A stretch of DNA of 49,672 bases, taken from assembly GCA_014825775.1 (NCBI GenBank), contig MVAQ01000159.1, positions 1 through 49,672 of the forward strand, in the 5' to 3' direction. This DNA comes from Krasilnikovozyma curviuscula (taxonomy: Eukaryota; Basidiomycota; Tremellomycetes; Cystofilobasidiales; Mrakiaceae). Shown here in pieces: positions 20,134-30,776 of this stretch. The translations under genes and the position numbers were made by a program. The stretch's first letter is position 1, and every line of letters begins with the position of its first letter. Under the pieces are notes generated by a model. The model was given only the letters and a program-made list of their open reading frames with translations. It did not search any database and was not told where the DNA came from.

Positions 20134-21962
20134 ATGGCCTCAGTCTTAATACGAGGGAGAACTTCGACAGAACGTAGTGATGAAATCTCTCTTCAGACGA
20201 TAGCCCCTTCCTCATTTGCAGCGGCCTCTGCACCAGAGACACCTGGTAGAAGCGAACACCTAGAAGAAACAGCGTCAACTTTTTCATCTTCACCTCCCCC
20301 GATCGAAGTTGGACTCCCTCGAGCTGATGGTGGGAAACACGCTTGGATCTTTCTGGCAGGTGCTTTCGTCGTTGAAATTGTAGTGGTGAGTGTCCTTTCT
20401 TGTTCATGCTGAAAGTCTCGAGTCTGACCCAGCACTTCTTTGGTCTAGTGGGGGTTCCCATTCTCGTTCGGAGTCTTTCAAGAATACTATCTTTCTCATG
20501 TATATGTCAACCCTACTTCATACACTCAAACACTCATCACTCTCACGGGAACGCTCTCCAGCGGCCTCACATACCTCTCCAACATCCTCATACTACCTTT
20601 CCTCGAGCAGTTTCCAGAATATAGGAGGACCTGTGTTTGGGGAGGGTTTGCGACAGTCTGCATCAGTCTGGTAGCGAGCAGCTTTGTGACTGACAGGCCC
20701 GAGGTGCTGGTCGTCACCCAAGGAGTGTTGTTCTCAATCGGAGGCTCATGTTGCTATGGACCAATGGTATCATACATGAACGAGTGGTTCGTCACAAAGA
20801 GAGGGTGTGTAGATGATTCTTTTCTATCAAAGAGACGCCCCGTCTGAATCTTTGTGCGCTTCGCCGTCTTAGATTCGCATATGCCACGATCTCTTCTGGT
20901 ACCTCCATCAGGTGAGCTTCATTTGTATTATTGAAGTTTTGGGTGGACTAACTCCTAAACTGTTTTTTCTCAGTGGTATCGTCTTCCCCATCGTCATCGC
21001 GCAGGTGCTAGACAAGTTTGGTGCACAAACCACGCTCCAAGGGATTGTAAAAACATATCTTCCTCTCCATCCAGCTTATCAAAACTAACTGAAGATTCTC
21101 ATCAAATTAGGCGGTCTTGATCTTCGTCCTTCTCGGTCCTCTCCTACCCTTCATCAAACCTCGTCTCCCGCTCCCTTCGCCGTCCTCTCGTCGGACACCA
21201 GCTCCTTCTCGCCGTCGAATGACTTTCGGATTTTTTAAGTCAAAGACCTTCTGGATCTACTGGGTCGCCAACTTATTCCAAGGACTAGGGTACTTCTTAC
21301 CCAGTTTATTCTTGCCGACATACGCATCAGACATATCTACGTCAAGTACTCTGGGGTCTTTGACAGTAGCAGCAATCAACGGTCAGTTCATTCGTTGCTC
21401 ACAGTTTGTTTCAACGTACTCATGCCATATCCTCCAGCTTCCGCCATTCTCTCCAGAATGCTCTTCGGCTCCTTCTCTGACCGATCGCCCACGACCCTGA
21501 CATGGCTGATAATCTCTTCATCTATCGGGTCAGGGATTTCTGTATTAGTCATCTGGGGGCTGTTTGGCTCGTCAGTAGGTGGCTTGATCGGGTTTGGCAT
21601 CGCGTTTGGAATCGCAGCAGGTGGATGGAGCAGTTTATATCCAGCGATGATAAAAGAAACCTCCAGTAAGTATTTGACAATCTTTCCCTAGTAAATTTTC
21701 TTTGATGTGATTTCTGAATTTGGCCATTTGCCTTCTAGACGACGCGCAGGCGAACCAGCTCACGCTTTACGGCCTGTTCCTCTTTGGCAGAGGCCTCGGT
21801 AACATCCTTGATGCTCCGCTATCTACCTTGCTGCTCGCCCATACCACTTCTTCGACGTATGGGATCGGCACGTACTCTAGCCTGATTGCTTTCTCAGGTG
21901 CAACCCTTGTGATGTCGGGTATTGGAGCTAGCGTCGTTGCGGTGAGGAGTAAAGTCGATTAA
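20134..21962 (+). CDS. MFS transporter, monocarboxylate (MCT/MCH) type
   Basis: Seven exons (20134-20385, 20449-20804, 20873-20911, 20974-21046, 21111-21381, 21438-21665, 21739-21962) give 480 residues. A polar N-terminus of about 70 residues precedes roughly twelve hydrophobic helices. The MCT-like pattern is a helix-1 segment ending WGFPFSFGVFQEYY, SIGGSCCYGPMVSYMNEWF in helices 4-5, then KRGFAYATISSGTSISGIVF. The second half has RMLFGSFSDRSPTTL, the usual MFS loop motif. Fungal relatives move monocarboxylates or related small acids, or have unknown cargo; the substrate cannot be inferred. All introns are 56-73 nt with standard GT donors, so the model is firm. Confidence 0.9.
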
Positions 21963-22181
21963 GTTGTAGATTTAAATTTTGTTCTGTGACTCTTTTGACC
22001 GTTGATAAGAGAAAATTTATAAGAAATAGTAATTAAATAAAACACATTTTAAACCGGCAACTGGCTTTTGCTGCTACTTTCCCATTTTCCTCCGTTGACG
22101 TTTCTCTTCTCCAATAGCCTGCCCTCAAATACCCTTCTGCACATTGCAACACCAGAGCACTAGTCTCCTACCCAGTGTATA

Positions 22182-23145
22182 ATGTCGATAAGGATTCTCA
22201 CGAGCTCAGACCCTCTGGTCCAACAAACAAGTTCTTCGCCCATCTCAAACATTTTCTACTATGCTGGATACCACAGAGACCCAATTGAATCTGTCCTGGG
22301 TGCCAATACTGCTACTCAAGATGACAAGTTTGGATCCATGGTTGGGGCTGCAGGAGGGAAGAAGAGAAAACATTTGTCGCTGTATTCGCTGACCGGAGAA
22401 TCGATGAAGCTGACTATCAACCTCATCGAGTCAACTCCTCACATCAAGAAGATCGCCACGAAGATCTATCCAGGTAAAGTGATAGTCTCTTCTTGCTTTC
22501 CCGCCGGTGAGATTCATTTTCTCTTTGGCACGGGTGGTGGGATCGAAGGTTGCGTTCTTGAATTTGTTAAACCTCAGATATCAAGACTTGAACCTTCCTC
22601 TAGTAGAAGTAACAGTGAAAAAAAATCAGTGGGATGGAAAGACCTGGTTGAGGCAGAGGAAACTCTGTTTAATCAAGACTTCTTTCTTCACCACAAGAAG
22701 CATTCATCAGGTAAGGTTTATGCTTAGCGTTGTCTTCACGTCAATGCTACCCACTGACTCTCGCTATTTCTTGATAAATATAGACTCCTCATCAAGAAAC
22801 ATGAATCCTCGATTCTTATCTTCCTCGTCAGACTTCTTGAGCACAATCAACTTCAACAATTCAATTGAATCTCCTCTGATCGCTTCACTCACGCCCAATT
22901 CTGAGAAACCTCTTGATGTTTTTTCCCCTCATGTCTTGAATGGAATAAATGACTCCAGAACTGAAGCGTTCCGAAGTTTGATTGAATTGAAGTAATTTTC
23001 CTCAAGTGAGTGAGATGGGTGGAAGCATTAATGCTCACGGATCTCCACGTTTGCTCTCTTTCCATGTTGGCCTATCGGATGGAGCAGGATTTACAAGAGC
23101 GAATTCAATGACGACGAAGATGAGAACGAGAATGAAGAAAAGTAG
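22182..23145 (+). CDS. Unrecognised protein, acidic C-terminus
   Basis: I do not recognise the family. Three exons (22182-22710, 22784-22991, 23088-23145) join in frame to 264 residues. Without the second splice the frame stops at 22995, giving a 246-residue form. The first 130 residues have alternating hydrophobic strands and glycine turns (IYPGKVIVSSCFPAGEIHF, then LFGTGGGIEGCVLEF), which suggests a compact beta-rich fold. The rest is Ser/Asn-rich. Exon 3 adds an acidic tail, KSEFNDDEDENENEEK, preceded by a good acceptor, which is why I prefer the spliced version. There is no signal peptide or membrane helix. Neighbours give no functional hint. Confidence 0.65.
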
Positions 23146-23709
23146 CATGCAGATGATGGAAGTTGAGTTGACATGACATCCCAGTTAGTCTTTCATCTCC
23201 CATGTGTTGGCTTGACGACAATGAACTAGCCATTTGCTTTCTGTCTATTCTGTATCTCCCATTGACTCTTAACAGAATAAGCAACCCATAGCTTCCAATT
23301 TGTGTAGTGAATGGGTCTAGAGTTCTCTCTGAAAAGTCCTGGTAGAGCCCAAGCTGGCAAGTGAGACCTCGTCTATCACCCCCTCACGCAATATCTTCTT
23401 GGGTCTGACAAATATCCTCTCATTATGATTTCCAGTACTTGATGCAGATTCTTGGAGAGCTGCAGTGGTCAAGATCTGTCGTGAAATGCTTCTTTCTTCG
23501 AAGCAACTTGTAGCTTGCAAACATTTTTCTTACGATCATCACCTTCGTACTCTTTCAATTCCATAGATGAAAGAGCAATCTCTATCTTTTTGTAAAAGTC
23601 GCAAACAAAGATCTAAAATATTGCTCCGACGATCACCGGACAAAGGTTGACGCTGATCTCCTCAACCTGCTGCTACCAACACCCCCATCTACTTCTCTTT
23701 CTGTTGACA
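23146..23709. other. Intergenic interval before the VOC gene
   Basis: This 564-bp spacer contains the 3' end of the unrecognised gene and the presumed promoter of the VOC-fold gene. I see no convincing coding exon, RNA gene or repeat. Confidence 0.5.
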
Positions 23710-24503
23710 ATGAGTACGTCTACAACTATTGGAACATCTGCTTTTGCTATCCAGCATGTCAACTTGACCTGTGTGAGTACAGTCAACCTAACTGTCGTGC
23801 GGCAGATGTCAAACTGAATGGCCGCCTCTTCCCCACCTTCGTGAAATTCCTCTCAATGCTCTGCTTGGTCATGCATCCATGGGTCTAAGGGATCTGTACC
23901 TGAAGATCTTCTCAAAGCTGATGTCTTCTTTGGTGAAGTCCTCGGTAAGCTCTTGCTCTTCCTGCCACTCGAAAGGTGAGACCGATGACTGACTCGACGG
24001 TGTTTTTGTATTCCATTGTAGGATTGAGTCAAGATCCCGTCCCACCAAATATGGTTGGCCTCTTGAGATGGTTCAGGTTAAGTAATGGCCAACAAGTGAG
24101 AAGCTCTGTACCATTTTTGCCGTGTCCATTCGCTGACTCTCCGTCTTCTGGCTGGATTGTTTTCGCCTTGACAGATCCATGTCTCTTTAGAGCCAAAGGA
24201 CTTGTTGGAACGACGTCCTGAAACTCGTCAGCACCCTTGCTTCACCTTGCCTTACGCACTTCTCGGCTCCTTGAAGGAACGAATCAATGCTGCTGCTCCA
24301 AAAGGATATTGTTCTGAAGTCTACGATGACGGTACCTTCATTCCCGATAACAGTGGAGATGCAATCGATGGATTTAAGAGAGGAGACAGGTTCTTCTGTC
24401 GAGACTACGTTGGAAACAGGTGAGTGAATGTCCAGTTTCCACCACCACCGAACTTGGCTGATAATGTCTTCACTTTTGAAGGATTGAGTTCTCTGGTATC
24501 TAA
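23710..24503 (+). CDS. VOC/glyoxalase-fold protein
   Basis: Five exons (23710-23772, 23890-23944, 24022-24095, 24175-24419, 24482-24503) give 152 residues. The order of elements matches a single vicinal-oxygen-chelate module repeated as two beta-alpha-beta halves: AIQHVNLTC, ADVFFGEVLGLSQ, WFRLSNGQQIHVSLEP, HPCFTLPYALLGSLKERI and a final FFCRDYVGNRIEFSG. The ending GNRIEF is typical of the glyoxalase/bleomycin-resistance/dioxygenase superfamily. Metal ligands would come from the first-strand His and the terminal Glu. VOC proteins include isomerases, dioxygenases and resistance proteins, so the reaction is unknown. The joins around 23773-23889 and 24420-24481 were chosen because they keep the frame and restore the fold. 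Confidence 0.82.
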
Positions 24504-25342
24504 TTAAAACAATCTATATCCTCTTTGGTATGACATCTTGTTCGTCGTGATTTCTCTTTCACCGTCAGCCTGTGGCGGTAACAGGCGGCGCAACCCACCT
24601 TGCACCCTATGGGCAAACCTGCACACACAGCAGTCAGCGTTGCCAGCCTCTCTTTGTTCGGCAAAGCGTTCTGGTGTTTCAGCTTATGGAACCAGGAAGG
24701 TCTGCGCTAGATAGGAGACAACTGAAGTCACGGCTTGGAAATCGGTTAAGCTGCGGTGCATGAGAGAGAGGGAGGGATAATATAACAATAGCCAACAAGG
24801 TTCAGGTCACCTAGACCAAGTAACATGCGTTGTATTCGTGTCTCACAAAGCTCACCTCTTTCTTCCCTTGATTCAGATTCTCATGCTCGTCAATGTACAG
24901 GGGAACCACTGCCTTTGCTAACGCACCTCCATCCTTCTCGAAGTTTAAGGAACACTTGTGCTTCAAGTAGCCACGTTGTCTGGCAATTACTCGCGTCCGA
25001 CTTTGGAATCGGCCAATGGGAACGGCTTCATCCCGAATAACACCAACCACGCAACCCATGCACCTACCTTTCAGCCTCGAAAGCGGCGTCACAACACGCA
25101 TCCTTTCACTGCGGTCCTGTGCCCGGCCCTCTTTCTTCTTCTTTTAATAACCGAACTAGCAATGAAGCAGCCGGTACGTGACACATGGTGCTTGGACGAT
25201 AGGTACATAAGAGAGGGAAAGACTCTCGTTGCTTACTTCCTTTCTTCCAAGCTTGCCATCACTTTCCCTCTTAATCACAACGTTCTGATCTTCACACTAT
25301 TAGCTACTTCTCCGCCGTTCTCTACTCAGTTCTCACTTTCCA
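24504..25342. other. Intergenic interval upstream of Cpl1-like copy A
   Basis: These 839 bp should contain the VOC gene 3' UTR and the promoter of the secreted protein gene. Short open frames on both strands show no recognisable domain, signal peptide or splice context. I see no further copy of the downstream family here. Confidence 0.5.
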
Positions 25343-27283
25343 ATGCTCTCTTTCTCATTCATCCCCGCCTCCCTCCTCCTCATCTCTTCCGTCGCAGGTG
25401 TCTCTATCCGTCAGCGAAGGTCTGATACAATCTCTTACACCACCACCGATGGTATTGTTTACACTCAGAAACCAAATTTCTGTTTCAAGCAGACTTCAGG
25501 TAAGTGTGACTCTTTTGGATGAAAAGTCGAGAGCTCATTCTTCGGTCCCTTCTTTCAGGCGCGCAAGTTGGCTCTTATAAGACTGGCATGACGGAAAAGG
25601 AGTATGTGAAGACCTTCTGACCGGTTTATCCTTTATCAGTGAGCTGATAAATTTATTCATTTTCCTCAGATGCACGCAATACTGTGTAAAATCAGTTTGA
25701 CTCAAGCTGGGACCCCTAAACCGCAGCTGACAACCGTACTTTTCTACCATAACAGTCTATTCAACAACCAGGAGGCACCCTCCATGCTGTGTATGAAGCT
25801 TTTCAGGTATGCTACTTTTACTGTGCCTTTGTTCTCGGATTTCGCACTGACGATTTTGACTGTTTTGATTTACCTTCACCTGTCCAGGCTCAGAACAACC
25901 TTCACGGTGTTGTGAGTAGCTTTCATTTGTGAGAGCGCACTGATAAGCATGAGATATTTTGCTAACATACATCCCTTTCTCCCCGTTCCTTTTGCTCCTA
26001 TCTCACCGATCGCCGGCTGTTTCGTATCCAGTGCGACTGCTTTTCTTCTTTGAACTGGGACAACCTCAACGTTGTCCTCAGTGATCAATGCACAGAAAAC
26101 ACCTTTCACAAGGTCTTATACCAGTTCATAAGTAGATGAATTATGCAGAAGCTGACTCCAGTTGTGTCCTGTTGTCGTCTGTTGCGCACCTACAGGTCTT
26201 CACCAAAACTTACTCTGCTCCTTTACCATACACTTACACTGGACACTGTATTACCATAGGTTCTCTGTCTGGACTCTACTCGTGAGTAGAAATGCTGGAC
26301 ACCTCCCCAGTCCGTTGATCCATCTTTCTGACCTTTTGAAAATGTTAGGAACTACCAAGTTGATCCCAACTACAATAATAATGGTCTTTCTATTGCAGGG
26401 TGCATGGAATATTGTGAACACTATCCAAACGACAAAGATAAAACGACTAAATATGCTGTCTGGGAATACACTCAAGGTAAGAGCATGTCAATCGTTTCAC
26501 ATTGACCACTGGTTAATTCAGCTTCGTTTTTTCCCAGGCGGTAGCTCACCATACTGTCAATGCTTCAGTTACATTGCCAAAGCTACCTCTGTTACCGGTT
26601 CTGATGCTTACACGTGCATTGGAGATGGCGAAAAGCGGGTAGGTCGTCTCTCATCAATGTGGAGGCTCTTGTGATTTTGAATACTTCACCTCTCAGGTGT
26701 ACTCTCGAGATGGATCTTTCTCTTTGACAAGTGTTCCATCCGGTGGTGCTGCGGCTTCTAAAAAACGTCGCGTTGCCGAAGAACAACTCGCTTTCTTGGA
26801 GCAGCACCCCTTTTGTCCCTTTGGCACCACGGCCTGCAACTCCGACAAGTCTGGAACAGCTTGGGAGGTGAGTTGAGGTATATCTCTTGATTTTTACTTT
26901 TACTGATTGCTATTTTACACTCAGTGCATCGACACGACTACCGAACTCGAATCCTGTGGAGGGTGTACTTTTGGTCGGTTCCAGGGTATTTTGAACGCTC
27001 GCGGTGGAGTAACCCTCCCTACTGCGCGTTCATTGAAAGCTCATAGAGGACCAGTTGGACAAGAGTCAGTCCCTCGTGCTCTCAAGTTCTGATCGATCTT
27101 CTAAGCCGGATCATTGTTTTGATTTTTCGTCTTCTCCGCAGCTGCTCCGCCATCGCCAACGTTTCGCTTGGAGGAGTCACCTGCTCTGCCTCTACCTGCG
27201 TAGTTTCTATGTGCCAAAAGGGATACAAAGTTTCACACAACGAGTGCCTTCGTATCTTGTCCGAAAACCCTAAAACCTCATGA
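25343..27283 (+). CDS. Secreted Cys-rich protein, Cpl1/priA-like (copy A)
   Basis: Twelve exons (25343-25499, 25559-25601, 25670-25685, 25756-25806, 25888-25911, 26032-26112, 26196-26281, 26349-26476, 26538-26638, 26697-26867, 26925-27064, 27142-27283) give 379 residues. A signal peptide (SFIPASLLLISSVAG) opens it. Two related Cys modules follow, each with Cys, AVYE or AVWEY, then CDCF or CQCF, resembling extracellular WSC/PAN-like repeats. After a basic KKRR stretch comes the priA/Cpl1-type domain: FCPFGTTAC, ECIDTTTELESCGGC, DCSAI and paired cysteines to the end. Basidiomycete relatives are secreted or wall-linked; cryptococcal Cpl1 is tied to capsule and host interaction. Function here is inferred only. 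It is a tandem paralogue of the gene at 28456, with similar sequence throughout. Confidence 0.85.
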
Positions 27284-28455
27284 GGCGCTATAACACGGCG
27301 GCTTCTGCTCTTACCTGTCTCTCGTTTACCAATCACATTCTGAATAGGCAGTGCACTATAGTACCCTTTTTTTTTTAGAACGCACTCCTAGTGTGATGTA
27401 CATTCGTTTCAAGCTCATCATATCAAGAAAGGGAGACCGAGAAAGGATTACTTTGGTTTCAAAGGGAAAACCTTAGATGGATGACAAAGACCAGAATAAT
27501 AAGCCTCTTCTAAGCAATATCTCAAAGCTGTCAGTGAAAGGGAAGGAGATCCAAGCTGAATGCAACCTGTCATTGCTGGTGTTGTGGCATGGGAGCGGGG
27601 AGCTTCTGAGACACAAGCAATTAGTCCGAAGTGCATTCCTGGACAGGACCAGCTCTTACTCGGAGAGAAATAATCCGTGATTCGTATTTTTAGCTCAAGC
27701 CTTTGCGAGACACGAACCAGTGCCCTGGATATCGCGAGCAACGTTGTCGTCCATGCCCAGGACCCTCCTTCCAATCAGACAAAAACTGCCGCTGCGCGAA
27801 TAGAATATCGCACTCGTACCTGTTGTCCCAAAAGGAGAGCGTCTCTCTTCTCTCTCACTACAGGCATTTTACTTTATTGTCACAGGTTTCTCAAAATTTT
27901 TGAGCAAGTCTTCATGCTTCTTTCTTCTCTCTTCGGCTTGCATGACTAGCCTGACTAACAACGAGAAGTTCACTTGGCGTGAACTTTTGAAAGAAAAGTT
28001 TCTTGTCTGAGACTCTTAGTACCCTTGAATTTTCTTTTGGGCTTTCGTGGTTCTACGCTGTAGCGCAGTGGGAGAGCGATCGACAGGAAGCGAGTAGTGG
28101 AAATTGGGCCGGCGCGAGCGATACAAACAGGGGTCCTATTGTGGTGCTGACGAGCCGAACGCTCTGTGAGTGCAGCTTTCTGCCTTTTTGGAGGGCTTGT
28201 GTACACAAAAGCACCGTGCTGGTGACACTCGATTCACAGTCGATTGTTTCAGGCTCAGACATCAACGCAGCGCACCATCAATTTTCGAGGGTCATGGGCA
28301 ATCAACATCTGGAAAGAGGATAAAGTGGGTCTAGTTCGCTCACTCTTTTTCGAACCCCCATCCCCTTCAGATTTTACTGAATCGCATCCTAGCCCATTGG
28401 GTGCAGTTTGTTGGCTTATATCTCCATCGCTTGCTTCACTTTTTCACGCTCTCAG
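27284..28455. other. Spacer between the two Cpl1-like genes
   Basis: These 1172 bp hold no gene I can defend. A plus-strand frame around 27703-27903 contains six Cys in about 25 residues, but it has no signal peptide, clear splice partner or likeness to the flanking paralogues. A tRNA A-box-like stretch near 28061 lacks the rest of a tRNA. Confidence 0.5.
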
Positions 28456-30353
28456 ATGATGATTCCTACCATCTCCACCCCTCTTCTTGCGCTAATCGCC
28501 CTGACACTCGGTAATCGGGTGTCTGCTCTCAGTCCACCCAGCACCGATGTTCTCAGCCCAACCGCCAACGGTCTGTCCTACACCGTCGAGGCCAACACCT
28601 GCTACACTCGAACGTCTGGAAACCAGGTCGGTGTCTACAAAACAGACTTCACTGAGCAACAGTAAGTCTCATTCTCACCCTTGAACTCAATCTTGAGTCT
28701 CTTCTTGATTGCTAATCAGGCGAATTCTTTCGTTAGATGTGCTGAATTCTGCGTGAGTCAAAAACGTCTGGAATTACCCGCAACCAGTTGGTAAAACACT
28801 GTTCAGATCACTAATCGCCCTTTAAAAAAAAAACTTTAACAGAGTACATCCGAGCCAGGAGGAGCTGCTTACGCTGTATATGAATACTACCAGGTGAGTT
28901 TCAAGAGATCAACAACATCATTCGCATCGCTCTTGGTTTTGACTGTCTCATTTGCCTTCCCGTTCTATAGCAACAAAACAGTATTTATGGTGTTGTAAGT
29001 TCATCACAAGTCGCTTTCTTCATAGACAACAGAACTTACATCGAACGTCTGCGTGTACGGGTTTTTGCAGTGTGACTGCTTCGATACCTTGAACAGAAAT
29101 GAAATGAATGCTGTCACTTCCACCACTTGCACTGCTGATACTCAGCACAAGGTCAGTTGGTTTGGGGGTTATCTGGTGTCTTTGTTTTAGAGTTCCCTCT
29201 TTCATGCGCTGTCTCTAACATCTCATCCTATCATGTCCTATCTCCCGAATCCATAGATCTTCGATAGAGCCACCTCGCCTTACAAGTACACTGGCCATTG
29301 TGTCTCCATTGGATCCCTCCAAGGCCTCTATAAGTGTGTTTTTTGTTGTTTTTGTTTTGTCTTTCTTATCGTCGTACTAACCTAAGTACTCGTTACTGCG
29401 CGCGTCTCAGAAATTACCAATCTGACCCAAACTACGTCAACACTGGTTTGACTCTCCCTCAATGCTTCAGCTACTGCTCTTCTTATCCACATGATAACAA
29501 CATCCAAACCAAGTATGCGGTGTGGGAATCTACTCAAGGTACTTGTTCCTCGTCGCTGTCGACCAGTGATTATGGGCTAAATTCGTTTTGCCTCATCAGG
29601 TGGCTCCCTTCCCGTCTGCCAATGCTTCAGCTACATCAAATCCGCAACCGATATAACCGATGGTACCCAAAATACCTGCGTCGGCGACGGCGAGAAGCAG
29701 GTCTACTCGCTGGACGGGTCATTCAGTTTGACCACGTCGATCCCCTCTGGTGCTGCTACCGTGGACAAGAGGAAGAGGGAAGCAGAGAAGCAGATTGCTA
29801 TGATGCGCGAGAATCCGTTCTGCCCAAAGGGAAAGACGGCGTGTAACTCGGATGAGAGTGGCAGATCTTGGGAGGTGAGTTGTCACTGTCTTTCGTTCTG
29901 GTTTCAGCTCGAAATATTGTTTAACTAACTAGATATTTCAACATTGACTCAGTGCATTGATACCGCTAATGAGCTTGAGTCCTGCGGTGGCTGCATGTTC
30001 GGAGCGTTCCAAGGTATTTTGACTGCTCGAGGAGGTGTAGCTTTCCCTGCTTCTTCAGTGTTGAAGACTAGGAAGGGACCAATCGGACAAGAGTACGTAC
30101 ATTCACCATCGTTTCCCCTCTACTCGCTCCTTTTCTCAGAAAATTTCTGCAAGGATATTTGCTGATCCATCCTCTGTTGTTTATTTTTTTCGACAGCTGC
30201 ACCACCATCGGTAACACGACTCTTTCTGGTGCTTCTTGCTCCGATGGTGAATGTGTAGTCACCCAATGCAAAAGAGGTTTCAGACCACTGAATAGGGAGT
30301 GTGTCCGTGTTGCTGGTGCGGTGACTGCCAAGCGCCTTGCGAGCCGTCGTTAA
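28456..30353 (+). CDS. Secreted Cys-rich protein, Cpl1/priA-like (copy B)
   Basis: Ten exons (28456-28661, 28737-28752, 28843-28893, 28971-28994, 29071-29151, 29257-29333, 29411-29538, 29600-29874, 29953-30092, 30197-30353) give 384 residues. The layout equals copy A: signal peptide (TPLLALIALTLGNRVSA), two Cys modules with AVYEYYQ/CDCF and AVWES/CQCF, a basic KRKRE stretch, then the priA/Cpl1-type domain with FCPKGKTAC, ECIDTANELESCGGC and DCTTIG. Six exons have the same length as in copy A (16, 51, 24, 81, 128, 140 nt). Copy B lacks two introns that copy A has. It ends in a basic tail (AVTAKRLASRR). Extracellular or wall location is expected; the molecular role is unknown. Confidence 0.87.
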
Positions 30354-30776
30354 GCCGATCAGCGAGGCTCGAGACAGATAGCTATTGTTCTCGATCTTTT
30401 CGTTCCGCATCATTCTCATCACCTCTGTATCTCCTTGATCCATTTTGTAGATAGACATATTCGATTTCACAGGCCCTTTACCTTTTTACCCCTAGAGGAC
30501 TTTCTCACTAATTTTTATACACCCTCTGTTATGATTGCCAATCTTCTCTCGGTGTGGTCACGTCTTGTGCGAGACTCTCTCTCGCTCTCTATCCTGAGAT
30601 GAGACTGAAAGGGTCTTTGTGCCACCGTCTGAGGGTTAAGGGGTGCGGTTGTGGCCGCGTTTATCGAAGGTGCTCGAAGCGACCAACTTGACTGAAGTCG
30701 AAACTCTCTGGCAACCAAAGCCACCCACCCACTTTTTCTCGTTGCATCCCTTCCCTCTGTCCCTTCTTCCCCAGCG
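30354..30776. other. Intergenic interval, Cpl1-like B to editing protein
   Basis: This 423-bp spacer contains the 3' UTR of copy B and the promoter of the alanyl-tRNA editing gene. No RNA gene, repeat or coding exon is seen. Confidence 0.5.

Noticed and set aside
28061..28085. tRNA A-box-like stretch (GTAGCGCAGTGGGAGAGCG)
   Set aside because: The D-arm would mispair, no anticodon stem follows, and there is no B-box at the right distance.
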